From Channallabes apus (taxonomy: Eukaryota > Chordata > Actinopteri > Siluriformes > Clariidae), in NCBI GenBank assembly GCA_030522415.1, contig CM060106.1, positions 29,036,985-29,100,984 on the forward strand: a stretch of 64,000 bases of DNA, read 5' to 3'. Shown here in pieces: positions 11,621-23,549 of the stretch; within the stretch, counting starts at the first letter, position 1, and each line of letters opens with the position of its first letter. The notes below the pieces were generated by a model. It did no database searches, was not told where the DNA came from, and saw nothing but the letters and a program-made list of their open reading frames with translations. A program made the translations under genes and the position numbers.

Positions 11621-11857
11621 AAAGGGTGGCACAGTGTCTTAGTGGTTAGCACCATTGCCTTGCGTCCTCCAGGGTCGGGGTTCGATTTCCATCTCTGTGT
11701 GCATGGAGTTTGTATGTTCTCCCTGTGCTTGGTGGGTTTCCTCCAGATACTCCGGTTTGGCATTGGCACCCTGTCTCATGCCTTGTTTCCTGGGATAGGA
11801 TCTAGACCCCTGCGACCCTATATACAGGATAAAGCGATATACAGTAGACGATGAGTG
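11621..11857 (+). mobile_element. V-SINE copy 4 (internally deleted)
   Basis: A head with GTGGTTAGCACCATTGCC, one B-box unit (GGGTTCGATTTCC), the first half of the V-domain, then an abrupt jump from ACTCCGGTTT to GGCATTGGCACCCTG, deleting about 120 bp. It ends in GATGAGTGAG. Flanks AGTTCAAGCT (11611-11620) and AGTTCATGCT (11858-11867) form a 9/10 target duplication, so insertion boundaries are good. Confidence 0.85.
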
Positions 11858-11869
11858 AGTTCATGCTGA

Positions 11870-13230
11870 TTTCCAGCCCATGTATGTGACCTTCCTTTGA
11901 GAAAGAAATCAGACTTAAATTAAAAGCAACCTTTGCGTCTGTATTAAGCGTTATAATTAAGCGTTATGATCTCATGTTTTGATATGCCATATGTAAGCAC
12001 TTGGACTATGCATTTAAAACAGTTATTTACAAACTCAAAAATTGAGTCATAAAGTATAATGCGGCAAAGCATACATCATTTAATGTAGGTAGGTTTCCAA
12101 TTTCAATGTTGCATTCACGTTAAACTCTGAGGAATTTAATTATGTGCATACGTTTAGCATAATGTGTGCATCATTATACATACCTTGGCATTGTATGTTA
12201 ATACCGTATTCATTTATGAATTTGCACAATTTGGTCATTTACTTCCACACAACATACTTACCATACCAATCCAAGTCTGTTTTGCTTATACTAAGCAAAT
12301 AATGCTCAGGTCTCCGCGTCCACGGCACACAAGGGAATCCTCGCAGACCCTCGTTCAAGCCTAAATGACTCTGGCATCCAGTTCTAATGAAACACAAACC
12401 CCTGGGCAATGCTCTAGTGTGCTGTGATGATGCCTTGTAGTCTGACCCAGGACGTGTGTATATATGTCATGTAGCTTAAATACAGTGCAGAAACAGTAAT
12501 CCGGAGTAAACAATCTCAGTGTGTAGTGGTGCTTTTTGTAGTCTTTTATCAGCCCGCCGGTGCTGTGTGCTTTACTGTATCAGGCATGCAGTGGGAGCTT
12601 GCTCGGATGTTTAGAGTGTGGGAGAGAGAGGTCGTCTGAGTAGACCATGCAGACAGGAAGTCACGCAATCCAAGGCTTCCCTCTCATTCCTCCCGGCAGG
12701 CTCAGAGCTCTGGGGCCTGGCCAGGAATCGATCCTCGCCTCTGTGTAGGAGCAGCTAAGGTTTTTTTTGGTTTAGTGCTGTTTATCCGCTCCTGCAGACG
12801 AAACGGTGAAGAATCCGAACTGCCCTCTCTGAATCATGCCAAGTTCTGCCTAGAGATGCTATTTTTAACCGCGTCTGACAGCCGGAAATATTCCTGGAAA
12901 TGCGGTTATTTTAGTGTCACTAGGTGCAATATGATTAAGCAGGAAGAGATGTAGTTTCTCACCCCTGCAGCCAGTGTAGTGTGGAAGTAACAACCTCTCC
13001 AGAGCACGCACACCATTTACGAGTCAAGCTGCGAACGGGTAAAACAACCAGTGTAATCAGCGGCGAAGAGAGGGGGCCGTTAGCGAGACTCGGGATGAAT
13101 AATTTCGCGAGCGGGAAAGGGGGTTGCCGAGCTGATTATAGCTGCGTGACGCTGACAGGTCGTCTAACTGAAGGTCTTTGGCTGCCTTCATTATCCGTCT
13201 CAGTAGGAGGGTAGGACTGGAGCACAGGGC
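11870..13230. other. Unique sequence, GC-richer second half
   Basis: 11870-12470 is AT-rich with nothing recognised. 12480-13220 is repeat-free and GC-richer, without a believable exon. A forward frame at 12981-13214 (77 codons) shows no motif. Possible non-coding regulatory DNA. Confidence 0.35.
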
Positions 13231-15150
13231 TTCTCAGACGCACGAGGAGTCAGAGACCGAGACAAGACAGACAATAAACGCATCACGCAACCCACACCGT
13301 CATCTCCGTCTGCGCGGTTCCAGTCCCTGAGCGGCATCGCAAACTAGATCAGGATGTTACAGCATTGAGAATGACAGTAATCTGTTTCAGGGACTTTATT
13401 TCGAGAACGCGTTCTCCTGTGAGTTTGTCGGTTCCTGTAATGCCGTGCATTTAGGAAACAGCCTCCTTAACAGAAAGTGACCGGTTCTAAAATATTACGG
13501 TTGGGGCATTTTTTCAGGTTATGCTCTGTCGCTCAAATGAAATTCAACTCGTCCGTCTTGCTAAATGACATCACACCGTTCATTTCCAGCAAAGCACATT
13601 TGTGTGGAACAGCAGCCATCAGGGCTAAACAATTTTTTTTGCTGCGAAATACATTTTCCCCTGCTAGGCAGAACTCATGATTGCTTGTAAATTTAAACGA
13701 GCAACGGAAATAGATCCCGTGTTTTCGTACTCGAATAAATCCGACTTGATTCGTGTCAGTGCTTCTGGTGTTAATGCACTACAATAGCTACAAGAGTCCT
13801 TGGCAAACTCGATGATGGAATTGGTGGAAAGAGTGATTTAGCTTTTTTTCTTTCTTTCCTCTGTCAAGCTTCACATTTTGTTTGAACCTGATCGCGGGAG
13901 CTGACTACTACTAGCATCATTTACGATTAAATTAAAATCAAGGGCTCGGGCGTAGCAGGCTGGTGCTGGTTCATGTTTTCTGAAATGTGCTATGTTCCAC
14001 TTGAACACCCTTGGGCAACGCGCCGTCGTTAATCCGTCTCAGAGTGTGGAGCCGGGGTTGTGGGGAGGGATGAAAGCACCGGTGCGCGAGGACACTTCCG
14101 TGCATGTGTGTGTGTTCAAGTATTAAGTCGTGTTTGCCGCCTGCCATGTTGTTAAACCTGGAAGAAAGAGGAGGAACTTGGCAGTGCTTGTGAAACTGAA
14201 TGACCTTCAATTTTGCACAGTGTTTAAACAGTGTGTTTATCCTTTATTTTGGTTTATTGATAAAATGCTGACTGCAGTCTTTTGTGGGTCGGGTCAACCA
14301 CATTTTTATTGACATCACATCCATATACCTGGGGAAAACCAAATTGCGGTAAGCAGAACGAGACAAAGCAAGTCCACACACCGCAGGAATACATCACACA
14401 CTTTAATACTAGGGAACATCTTTCACCCACTTAACCGATTATTTATATTATGTATAACCGTTTTCAAATGCCTTATCCATCAAGTTGATGTTCTGTAAGG
14501 TGGAGATAAATGCCTCTGTCGACATGATTTGGTTCTATAATGAAAATACTGTTCATGTGCATGACTGAACAATACCACTGCAGTGTCAAAGGACTCTCAT
14601 AGAAACTTTAAAGATGACCAGGTTTGGATTCCTCATGTACTAAAGGAACAGTTCAGTTACTAGAAAATTAAACCGAATCTCTCACTGATGATGACTAGGA
14701 GAAAGTTTGGAGGATTTGTATGGATATATTTTTGTCTGTGGCACAGCAGCCTTTGAGCCTTCTCCCTCTTTTTACATTTCCCCCCCCCCAATATCCAACC
14801 CATCACTGATAGGGCACTCTCCCATCATGTTGACAACTACCAACCAGAGAGGGCAACGTTTATCACTTCCTCTGAGACAGGTGACACCAAACAACCTCTC
14901 CTTTCTTTCAAGGTGCTGCTCGCGGAACATCGTAACACACTTGGAGGAAAGCGCTATCCGCCCAGTATGGTTGCGTGAGCGCACGGACCTCCATGATTGT
15001 TCCTATGAATTTAAAAGTGGCCAATCCTCTCTCTGGACTCCTGCTATAGCATTACCTGAGAATCAAACTCGTGATCGCAGTAGCGTTTAGATTTTTTGTT
15101 ATATATCAATTTTATTAATTTGGTCTCTGTTGTTGCAGATTATTTGAGAA
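13230..15150. other. Unique sequence, no gene seen
   Basis: No transposon ends recognised. The longest frame (14707-15090, 127 codons) has no domain signature and no supporting splice context. A 10-bp C run lies near 14781. Confidence 0.45.
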
Positions 15151-15158
15151 CTTTCAAC

Positions 15159-15691
15159 TAGTGTTGTTCCAATTCCGATACTGGTATCGGAAATGCTACC
15201 GATACCACAAAAAAATCTGGCATCGGAATCGGCGAGTATTTGAGTCCACGTACCGATCCGATACCATTTTCCTAAACATAACCGCTAGCTTTGCTGGCTT
15301 AGCTTACTTACAGAGTGTCACGGCGTGCGCCTGGGTTTGGCGTGCACCCAAATTGATATCGCTCCTTGCTCACTAGTTAGGCGGCCCCCCGCCGAAGTGG
15401 AAAAGGCCGCAGAGAGCCTTTAACCCTTTCCTTCCCCATTTTTCTAAATAAATGACCCTTTTCCCTGTAAGACCTCACCTCGTGTCCGTGTTTCATGCTG
15501 TCACCCGTGCACTTAGGGTCGAACTCGTTACACAGGGCTAGTAGTATTTTACTTAAAAAAAGAAATTGTGTGTATATACACTGTACAGATACACACCCAG
15601 GTATCGGATCAGTACTCGGTATCGGCCGATACCCTGAGCCCAAGTATCGGAATCGGTATCGGGAGGGAAAAATGGTATCGGAACATCTCTA
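15159..15691 (+). mobile_element. hAT-type non-autonomous transposon, family H1 copy 1
   Basis: The perfect 8-bp target duplication CTTTCAAC (15151-15158 and 15692-15699) is the hAT hallmark. Left end TAGTGTTGTTCCAATTCCGA and right end (reading back) TAGAGATGTTCCGATACCAT form inverted repeats rich in GATACC/GGTATC words. No transposase. Compared with family copy 2 at 32185-33032 (opposite orientation) it lacks about 320 internal bases, with a GGCGG microhomology at the junction. Confidence 0.92.
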
Positions 15692-15831
15692 CTTTCAACC
15701 AGGTTCCTTTTTAAACCCTGAACCATTCATAATATGATTATTATGCCTACGTTTTTATTTATTTATTTATTAATTTTTTTTTTTAAATTGGCCAATTGGC
15801 TATATACCACCACAAAAGTTATTAATAGTAG

Positions 15832-16400
15832 GGATGGGAATCACCAGGCACCTTGTTGTATCATGATGTTAACAATTGAATACATTTTATTAATTTCCCG
15901 ATTCAGTATAATCAAGTATATACAGAATCAGTATATTCTAGTATATTCAGCTTTAAGAGGTTGGGAAGACAAGAGCGAATATGATTTACAGTTGGCGGTA
16001 ATCTAACCTACAGTGTTGGATTCCAACCACCGTTAAGCAACAAAGTAGAAGATGATGATGATGAAGACATGGTCTGTTTGTCAATCATAACTGCTGCCAC
16101 TCATTCTAATAGGTATTAATATTGTATTTTACAACATCACTAGACATTTCTACATATTTCTAGTTTTCCCTGGCACATCATTAATTTGATGTGACTTTCT
16201 GCATATTCTGCATATCAAAATATTTCAGTCATGTTAAAGTTGTGTGAAAGAATCATGTTGACTTAACATAATCTTTATAATTTACTGTAATAGCAATTGA
16301 TTGTGTAATTGTAATGTAATTGAATTACGTCTATTACTCCATTATCATTGAAAAGTTGATCCAACTCAAGTAAATTTAAATTTCAAGCCCTGGTCAACAG
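15832..16400 (+). mobile_element. hAT-like family E, one terminus (copy E4)
   Basis: Begins TAGGGATGGGAATCACCAGG, matching the end of copy E1 near 46120-46138 in reverse. The similarity continues through words such as TTTCCCGATTC. The far end is not recognisable, so the right boundary is a guess. Confidence 0.45.
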
Positions 16401-17265
16401 AATTCTGTGAAGGTATAGGAAGCATAAGACAAACGGGATAAAACGGAGATTTTTATTTTATATTGAATAAAAACCCTGTTTTACACCAGCAGCAACTTAC
16501 AAATGAGGTCTCAATTTGAAAAGATGTACAAAACATAAAACACCACAAATAAGTTTTAATCATAGAAAAAAAACATATTAAACACCAACAGAAACGTTTT
16601 TGTACTTTATAACTGTATATATGTATGTACTTTATGAAAAAATATAGAAATAGATATTCAATTAAAATTCACGATACTTAATTTAGCAAATTAACAATAT
16701 TTATACTTTGTTCCTCTCGCTTCACAACTCATATAACCGTCGGTATTTTAAGTGTGATTAAAAATACAAGAAATAGCTTAAACTAAAATAACATGACTAA
16801 ACATCGCTAAACAGCAGGTGAAGTTCAGTCTTTTGTTTTTATTTAGAAAGATGGGAATTAATTCCTGCTTACCTTTTCCACACGCCCGCCAAACGTTTGT
16901 CTTCTCAACATCTTCTCGCAATGTCTTCTTGCGATATTTCCTTTGATATTTCCGGTTGTGTGACAAGATCTCGTTGGTTTGTCTCAACATGATTAAATCT
17001 AATACATGTTAAGTTGTTGAATTTCAAGCAAATACAACATAATTTATTCATGTTCATCTTAGAAACATGAAATGATTATGTACAAAACACATATTACATT
17101 TTAGTACACGTAACAGGTAGCCAAGTTCCATTTTTTTAAGTGTGTAAAGAGTGTTTCAATTAAATATTATTATGGAAACTTATTATAGAATAAATATTAT
17201 ATGATAAATAAATCCAGTCTATAATAATATTTAATTATCATTTAGCATCAATAAGGTGTTTATGG
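16400..17265. other. AT-rich gap, nothing recognised
   Basis: Strongly AT-rich with ATTAATATTT-type stretches. No terminal repeats, no exon and no RNA gene seen. Confidence 0.5.
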
Positions 17266-17267
17266 CG

Positions 17268-17830
17268 TGATTGGATTTTTATGTTGTTCTCACAATTATC
17301 TGTACACTTTTCGAAGCTGTTTTGTGAACATTCAAGCAGGTCAGCAATTTCTTAAAACACCAACTAGAACCAAAGTTACCAAGATCACTTTTTTCTTTAA
17401 GGACTTTTTTGATTGGCTGCATGAATAACCTGCAGTAGTAAGTGTGTATACAGTATAGTGTACCAGAGTCAGAGGCCGGTGGAGCTGTCCATGGTGCTGA
17501 AATGTTTTTGCTCCTTATGCATGTATTCCTTCTCTTTTACATGGAGTGAGTGGATTTTTATGTTTTTCTCACAATTCTCTGAAAACTCTTTGAGACTGTT
17601 GTGTGAACATTTAAGGAGCTCAGCGATTTCTAAAAACACCAACTAGAACCAAAGTCACTCAGATCACTTTTTTCTTCAGGGATTTTTTTTGAATGGCTGA
17701 TTGAACAATTACATGAATAACTGCAGTAGTAAGTGTGTATATACAGTACCAGAGTCAGAGGCAGGTGGAACTGTCCATGGTTCTGAAATGGTTTTGCTCC
17801 TTATGCATGAATTCCTTCTCCTTTACACTT
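17268..17830 (-). repeat. Tandem duplication (~280 bp unit) of a Tc1-like 5' end
   Basis: The word TGGATTTTTATGTT-TTCTCA recurs at 17272 and 17551, about 279 bp apart. ACCAACTAGAACCAAAGT recurs with it, as does ACCAGAGTCAGAGGC, so just over two units are present. The unit resembles, in reverse, the terminal region of a common teleost Tc1-like element (ATCACTTTTTTC, GATTGGCTG-CATGAATAA words). Remnant of tandem insertions or a local duplication. Confidence 0.65.
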
Positions 17831-17834
17831 TACC

Positions 17835-18528
17835 GCTGACACAGTTGGGTAATGAATATTGGATTGGTTATATTTGGTTTAACAGAATCTTATTTGTTTT
17901 GAGCATCTGCTCTATGTTTATAATCTAAATTACTCATTTATTTAGGGAAGCATGCTTATGAGGATGGGTGATGTTGCATCACTGGGGAGAGTATAGAGTA
18001 GATTTTGTTCAATTTATGTTTGTGTGTGTATATGAGGAGAGGGAGAGAGAGAGGGAGAGAGAGAGGAAGAGAGAGACAATGAAATAAAGAGTATGTGTGC
18101 ATTTGTGTGATTTACAGATAATTTTGGCTTCTCTGTTGCTGGCTCAGAGAGGCAGCCTGAAGGCGTGATATTTTCGCCTTTGATACTCTCTCACACAGGC
18201 GAGAAGAGACACTCACTCGAGTTGGAAATTGCGGTCAGAGGGCAGTATGCGCACACAGACACGCTCACACACTCACACACAGATGCATATGGAAGGCTGC
18301 CATTGGCCCCAGGCTGTCGTTTATCATGTGGCGTCATTATCTAGCGAAGATGGTGGAGGTTATGAAGATTACAGCCCAAAAGTAGGTTAAGATGAATACC
18401 ACCTTTCTGCACCAAAACAAACAAACAACGCCATTACTGTCCTTTCATATCGACAGAAGCTTTCTTTGCCTTCAGCTTTCAGTTTATTTCACAATTGATT
18501 TATAGATTTGTAGTTATTTATTTGTACA
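17835..18528. other. Unique gap with a GA-rich tract
   Basis: A GAGAGAG tract runs about 18034-18077. 18100-18460 is repeat-free and of mixed composition. No exon called. Confidence 0.4.
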
Positions 18529-18530
18529 TA

Positions 18531-19014
18531 CAGTGCCATAAAAAAAGTATTTGCCCCTTGCTGATTTAAAAAAAAATCTATATTTGAGGCATATTTGTCA
18601 CACTTAAATGATTCTGATCATCAAACAAAATGTAATGTTACACAAAGATAACCCACGTAAATACAAAATGCAGGTTTTAAATGATGATTTCATTTATTAA
18701 GGAACAAAGGCTGTCCAAACCTACAGTAAGTAGGGATGTGAAAGAATAATTTCCCCCAAACCGAATAGCTGTTTGTGCCACCCTTGGCGGCAACAACTAT
18801 AATCAAGCATTTGCAATGAATCCTTCAAGTCATTGTGGAGGAATTTTGGCCCATTCCTTCACTCTTCAGAAACCCTCCAATGTGGCTGAATTAAAACAAT
18901 TCTGCATAGAAGTTTGGGCCAAAATTCTCCACAGCAATGTGAAAGACTCATTGCAAACGGTTGATTGAAAAATTTAAGAAATCAAGAACGGGCAAATACT
19001 TTTTAATTGCACTG
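18531..19014. mobile_element. TA-flanked MITE, Tc1/mariner-like
   Basis: Left end CAGTGCCATAAAAAAAGTAT and right end (reading back) CAGTGCAATTAAAAAGTATT form inverted repeats of about 35 bp, both continuing into TTGCCC. TA dinucleotides abut both ends (18529-18530, 19015-19016). No transposase. The interior holds its own inverted repeat (about 18831-18854 against 18913-18939, GGCCAAAATTC-type), so the transcript or single strand could form a long hairpin. Confidence 0.82.
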
Positions 19015-19175
19015 TATGTATATACTGTATGTATATAATTACAATATAAAAGTAAACATTGCAAACCTATCCTAGACAAAAAAGAAAAAATTGTTCATCA
19101 CGTAAACGTTGTCTGTCATCGGGGTTGTTTTGCATGAAATTTTCAATTAAATATGAAGCCTAGCCTGTAATTTAA

Positions 19176-21215
19176 CCCTCTGGAGTCCGCGAACGCATAT
19201 ATGCGTTTTGAGGTGTTTTCCCCTGATGACGCCAATAAGAACTTAAATTACACTTTCAGTTTTGATCGTACAGACAAGATCTATATATTAATCGAATCTG
19301 TAAAGTGTCTACTTTTTTTTGTATGCACACATGTTAAAAAGAAAACTTTGTGCATTAATAAAATAAATAAAATAAACCGGGTGCGCTTTCAGCCGTCTCA
19401 GTCTCCGCCAAAATCTTTTTGAAACACGTCACTAAAATGAACTGAAACTCCGCGAATACTGCACACACAGACATGAGAAATATATCTATAGAAAGCTTAA
19501 AGGGTCTACTTTTAAATGATGCAGGTCACCGTGAAAACAAATAATCTGCTTTTATGTAATCCGTATGAAAGTAAGGAGTGGTACAGATTCTCCTGTATCG
19601 GCTCATTACAGCTAATGTGCTCCCGCCTCCCTGCGCGCGCGCTGTTCATATGGAAATGAACTGAGGTGAGGCAGGTAATCACGTGCACACCCCCAGGGCA
19701 TAAAACAACAAGCTGCATCTTACTTACTGTTTCTGCGTTTGAATGATGTCACGCTACACGGGTGAAGAAGCGCTTCACATGGCTCTGGACAGCGATGAAG
19801 AATTTACTTTCTCATCAGAGGAAGAGACTCAGACGAGGAACGGCTTTATTTAGAACAACGTCTGGACTCCACGGAGGATGTAATTCCTGACGAGTAAGTC
19901 TTTTATTCTCACCATCACTGCTCTATATTTTATATGTACATTTGGAAAATACTAAATACCAGCAAGAGTAAAATTGGTTAAAATATTAAATATGCACGCT
20001 ACTTACAAGCCCGCAATAAAATCTGATTACGATCTGTCTAAAGTTTTATTTTTTAATTTATATATATACACGTGTTTTGTATTGTTTAGACCGTGTTTCA
20101 GATGGTCAAATTGTTCACCAGCTGTTGTTTGTGAATGATTGTATGCGCGTCCATTCTTCAAGTTTCAATTTTTGTTTTTGTTTAGGACTGTGGCTGCATC
20201 ACCGGCGCGTGCACAAGAAAGTCACGTGAGTGTCGTTCAGTTTCGAGTTCACTGGAGAACCACGAGTAAGTGCACATTCAGTACATCATAGATGTTAGTT
20301 AAATATAACTATATTATATAATTATATAATACAATATATTCATCATAGTAAACTGTAGTGTATTGTAGAAAAAATGTAGTACAGTGTTGGTAAAGTCATT
20401 AGTTCTGGTAATTACAAAGAGCTGTTGTTGTTTTCTATATTATAATATACAGTATATAGGCCTATATATATATGTGTGTGTGTTTATATATCTATATATT
20501 ATTGTTAGCTATATTTTCTGTTATAGTGATTGCAGTAATGCTGCTAAAAAGTCAACTTTGATTGTTCCTAATAAACTGTTTAACTGAACTCGCAAATGAA
20601 TCTCAAGATTTTTTTGTGTGTCAAATATATTCTCAAATAACCTAAACACTGAAAATATATAAACTTATTTTATCCTCAGATTCTTTCTTGTAACTCTCCT
20701 CTCTCAGTCACATACCTGTCTGATGGCTCATTATGCAGATCAGTATGCAGGTCTTTGTCTTCTCAGGTGTGAATCACTGCATTAGTAATGATAGATCACG
20801 CCTTCTCGCATAGACCCTTTACACTCAAAAAGTGACTTAAAAAGTGTTAATCACTATATTGTTTTCTGTGAGCAAGTAAACAAGATAATTTTCACATCAT
20901 TTTGAAGCAAAAACACTAGTCCACCAGCCCTTGTGAAACAATGTCTTGTGAACAAATTGTCTGTATGAGTTTCATGGCCTTATTTCATCTACTTTTTTTT
21001 TCACAAAACTTACTAACCACGCATAATATTTTTTTCCTAAAAAATGCAAACACGTACATTCATTTTGGTCACGTATTATTGTAGAATAGGTTGTACTGAT
21101 TACAAGAAAAATACAGGTTGGTCAATAATATATTATAAGTAGCTGAAAAAAGCACAAATATCAGAGCATGTCCAAACATCTCAAGGGCCCCAAAATCACC
21201 CCGGACCTCAGAGGG
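19176..21215 (+). mobile_element. piggyBac-type transposon, internally deleted, 2.04 kb
   Basis: TTAA flanks both ends (19172-19175, 21216-21219). The left end CCCTCTGGAGTCCG and the right end, reading back as CCCTCTGAGGTCCG, are inverted repeats, as in piggyBac elements. Only the N-terminal transposase region survives near 19743-19900. No downstream DDE domain remains. Candidate splice donors and an acceptor are preserved, so this is an internally deleted derivative of an intron-containing element. Confidence 0.88.
19743..19896 (+). pseudogene. piggyBac transposase N-terminal remnant
   Basis: A frame starts ATGATGTCACGC and encodes MMSRYTGEEALHMALDSDEE, then an acidic serine/glutamate patch, and stops at 19851-19853 after 36 codons. 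In another frame the acidic reading continues (about DSDEERLYLEQR, then STEDVIP) to a GTAAGT donor at 19894, which suggests a 1-base frameshift. Acidic N-termini of this kind are usual in piggyBac transposases. A possible second exon lies at 20186-20225, between TTTGTTTAG and GTGAGT. No catalytic aspartates remain, so it is not functional. Confidence 0.65.
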
Positions 21216-21221
21216 TTAACA

Positions 21222-21842
21222 TTCATCTTACCATTCGCTGTTCTTCATTGCTGGCCACGTGTGGATTTTTTTTCTTTTTCTTTTACATTTGAAAGCCTGT
21301 ATGTCTAATCCCTGCTTTCTTTTTTCAGTTTTTTTCAGCCCCTCCATTACTTTTTGATGTTTTCTTCTGCATTTTCTTCTTCACTGACCTTCTCTCTGCA
21401 CTACATTTAGCCCTAATTACTCTATAATGTTAACACACCTTAACTAGCGTGCATTCACCTATGCTGAGCCCAGTGCCGAAACACAGTTAACATGCTCTCA
21501 TGCGCACCCCGAATGACAAACAGGGCCAGTAAAGACGTTGTGAAGTTTTAAAATTAGTTTTTTTTTTACAGCCCTATTGATGCATCGGCACACTGAGATT
21601 TGCCATGGTGTGCACAATGACTAACACACGGGTTGTCCCAAAAGAAATGACATAAGACACCCCAATCTGTCTTATGTCACCCCAAAGCCCATATATTTGT
21701 TCAACATAACATCATAATGCAAAAACCATTAAAATCCCCTTGGTTCGAAGGCGTACACTACAAATCCTACACACAAGGCATCGACCATTTGATCGAGTCT
21801 TTTTGCATGTTACTGATAGCTTGTTGTTAAAATATAAATGAG
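21222..21842. other. Unique gap, nothing recognised
   Basis: T-rich runs near 21265-21360. No repeat termini or coding motif found. Confidence 0.5.
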
Positions 21843-21860
21843 ATATCTATCTATCTATCC

Positions 21861-21894
<34 letters not shown>

Positions 21895-21921
21895 ATATCT
21901 ATCTATATATCTATCTATATA
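21843..21921 (+). repeat. (TCTA)n microsatellite
   Basis: About 18 units of TCTA with interruptions (CCATC, ATATATC). It abuts the hAT element at 21923, whose insertion site lies in the TA-rich end of this array. Confidence 0.95.
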
Positions 21922-21922
21922 T

Positions 21923-22542
21923 TAGGGATGTAACGGTATCAAAACTTTACGGTACGGTAATACCTCGGTATGAATGGTACGGTATTTATTGAATCATTTA
22001 CAGGAAAAACAAAACTAATGAAGAGACTCAGGGGAAAAAAAGTGACATAATTTAGTATTCTTGAAAAAATTTAAATAGCAGCCTACTTATTGCAGCTGGC
22101 CCATGTGCTGAATGTGTATTTGAGAACACTCAACTCATTCACTCACTTATTCAGACAGAGGCAGGATTTTTTTTTTTCCTTTCTCGTTTCTTTTCGAGAG
22201 AAACCGAAATGGCTCGATAAAACTATAGGTCTTCTGAGAAAAGTTTGCTCAGGCGAATGGAGCGAATGGGAGGTAGCGGGAACTACAATTCCCATCTGCC
22301 CAGGCGTGACCATCATCCTTTGCGGTCTGTTGTCGCTACAGATCCAGTCATGCGCACATCCGATTTAAAACCCGCTTACTCCGTAATGATTAATTACTCT
22401 TTCCATCTCTTTTCCTTCGCCGCTAATAGCAGCACCCGCGACTTCCGCATTACTGGATCATTTTACCGTCATGCGATCACGGTATTATTGAAATAAAGTG
22501 TTATTGCGGTACGACGACATTTACAATACCGTTACATCCCTA
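21923..22542. mobile_element. hAT-type non-autonomous transposon, family H2
   Basis: Left end TAGGGATGTAACGGTAT and right end ATACCGTTACATCCCTA are perfect 17-bp inverted repeats. Flanking octamers CTATATAT and ATATATAT form a 7/8 target duplication within TA-rich DNA. The 620-bp interior has no transposase frame. Confidence 0.9.
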
Positions 22543-22544
22543 AT

Positions 22545-23272
22545 ATATATATATATTTAGGATGCACTAACTCACTGAGTGTTGTCATTGGGCTGAGATT
22601 GTAGTAACCCAATTAAGATTTGTTTTTGCGCTACCGCCATGCATGATGCTGGGATGATCCGTCACCACACCTTTTGTATGGCTACTTACAGTATGAATAG
22701 AAGATACTGCGAGACTTTTTCCTCTATTTCCTGTAAATTATCTTGATATTATTTACATTCATGGCAATTGGCAGACATTTTTCAGAACATGTTTCTATCC
22801 ATAAATACATCCTGATTGCTGGCTCACTACAGTACATCACAGATTAAGCGTACTACTTAATGTGTGTCAAATGTGTGTCGAAAAACAATGTTTAGAGATG
22901 TAATATGATAAAAGAAAGAACATACACATCACAGTGCTTTTCTGATTGGTAGAGGTCTTTAGACATCGTTCCAAGACTTTCAGTGACTCATGTTTGACAT
23001 CTATGGGAAGTTAATTCTACCACTTAGGTGCCAAAATAGAGAGAGATTGATTGATGCCTTGATTCCCTTGTACCCTGAGTGTTGGTGGTGGATTGCAGGG
23101 TGTGATGGATGCAAGTGGTCACTGCAGGTGGTGCAGTGTTTAAGTGCTTTGAGGCAAGTAGGTGCTGGTCTGGTTTTAGCTTTGTAGCCAAGCATACGTG
23201 TTTATAGCTGTTTAGGGCATCTACAGGAAGTCAGTAGCTTCCTGAGCATTAGTTTATGAAAAGTCTTGGTGG
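22545..23272. other. Unique gap
   Basis: No repeat ends recognised. 23030-23195 is GC-richer, with short open frames on both strands and no motif; it may be an unnamed dispersed repeat. Confidence 0.4.

Positions 23273-23274
<2 letters not shown>

Positions 23275-23342
<68 letters not shown>
23275..23342 (+). repeat. (GT)n microsatellite
   Basis: About 34 uninterrupted GT units. Open frames through it encode only Cys-Val or Thr-His dipeptides. Confidence 0.97.
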
Positions 23343-23344
<2 letters not shown>

Positions 23345-23549
23345 ATTTGTAGGCCAGTGTGTTCTGGGAAATGGAGACACTTGCTGATTTCAGCAGTGAC
23401 ATCACACTCAGTTTTTAAGAGAATTCTTATATTAGATGAGAAAAAAAACAACTGTTGTTCGAGTCAATCCGAGACTTGTGCTGAGTAACAGAACACAGTT
23501 TTCACTTTTACTGCTACATTAAGATAAGTTTTTCCAGCATTTCACTAGT

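Noticed and set aside
14707..15090. 127-codon forward frame as a possible exon
   Set aside because: No domain, no convincing splice sites at the ends, and an overlapping reverse frame is equally open.
23030..23195. Possible short exon on either strand
   Set aside because: Both strands are open over the same stretch with no motif, which points to chance.
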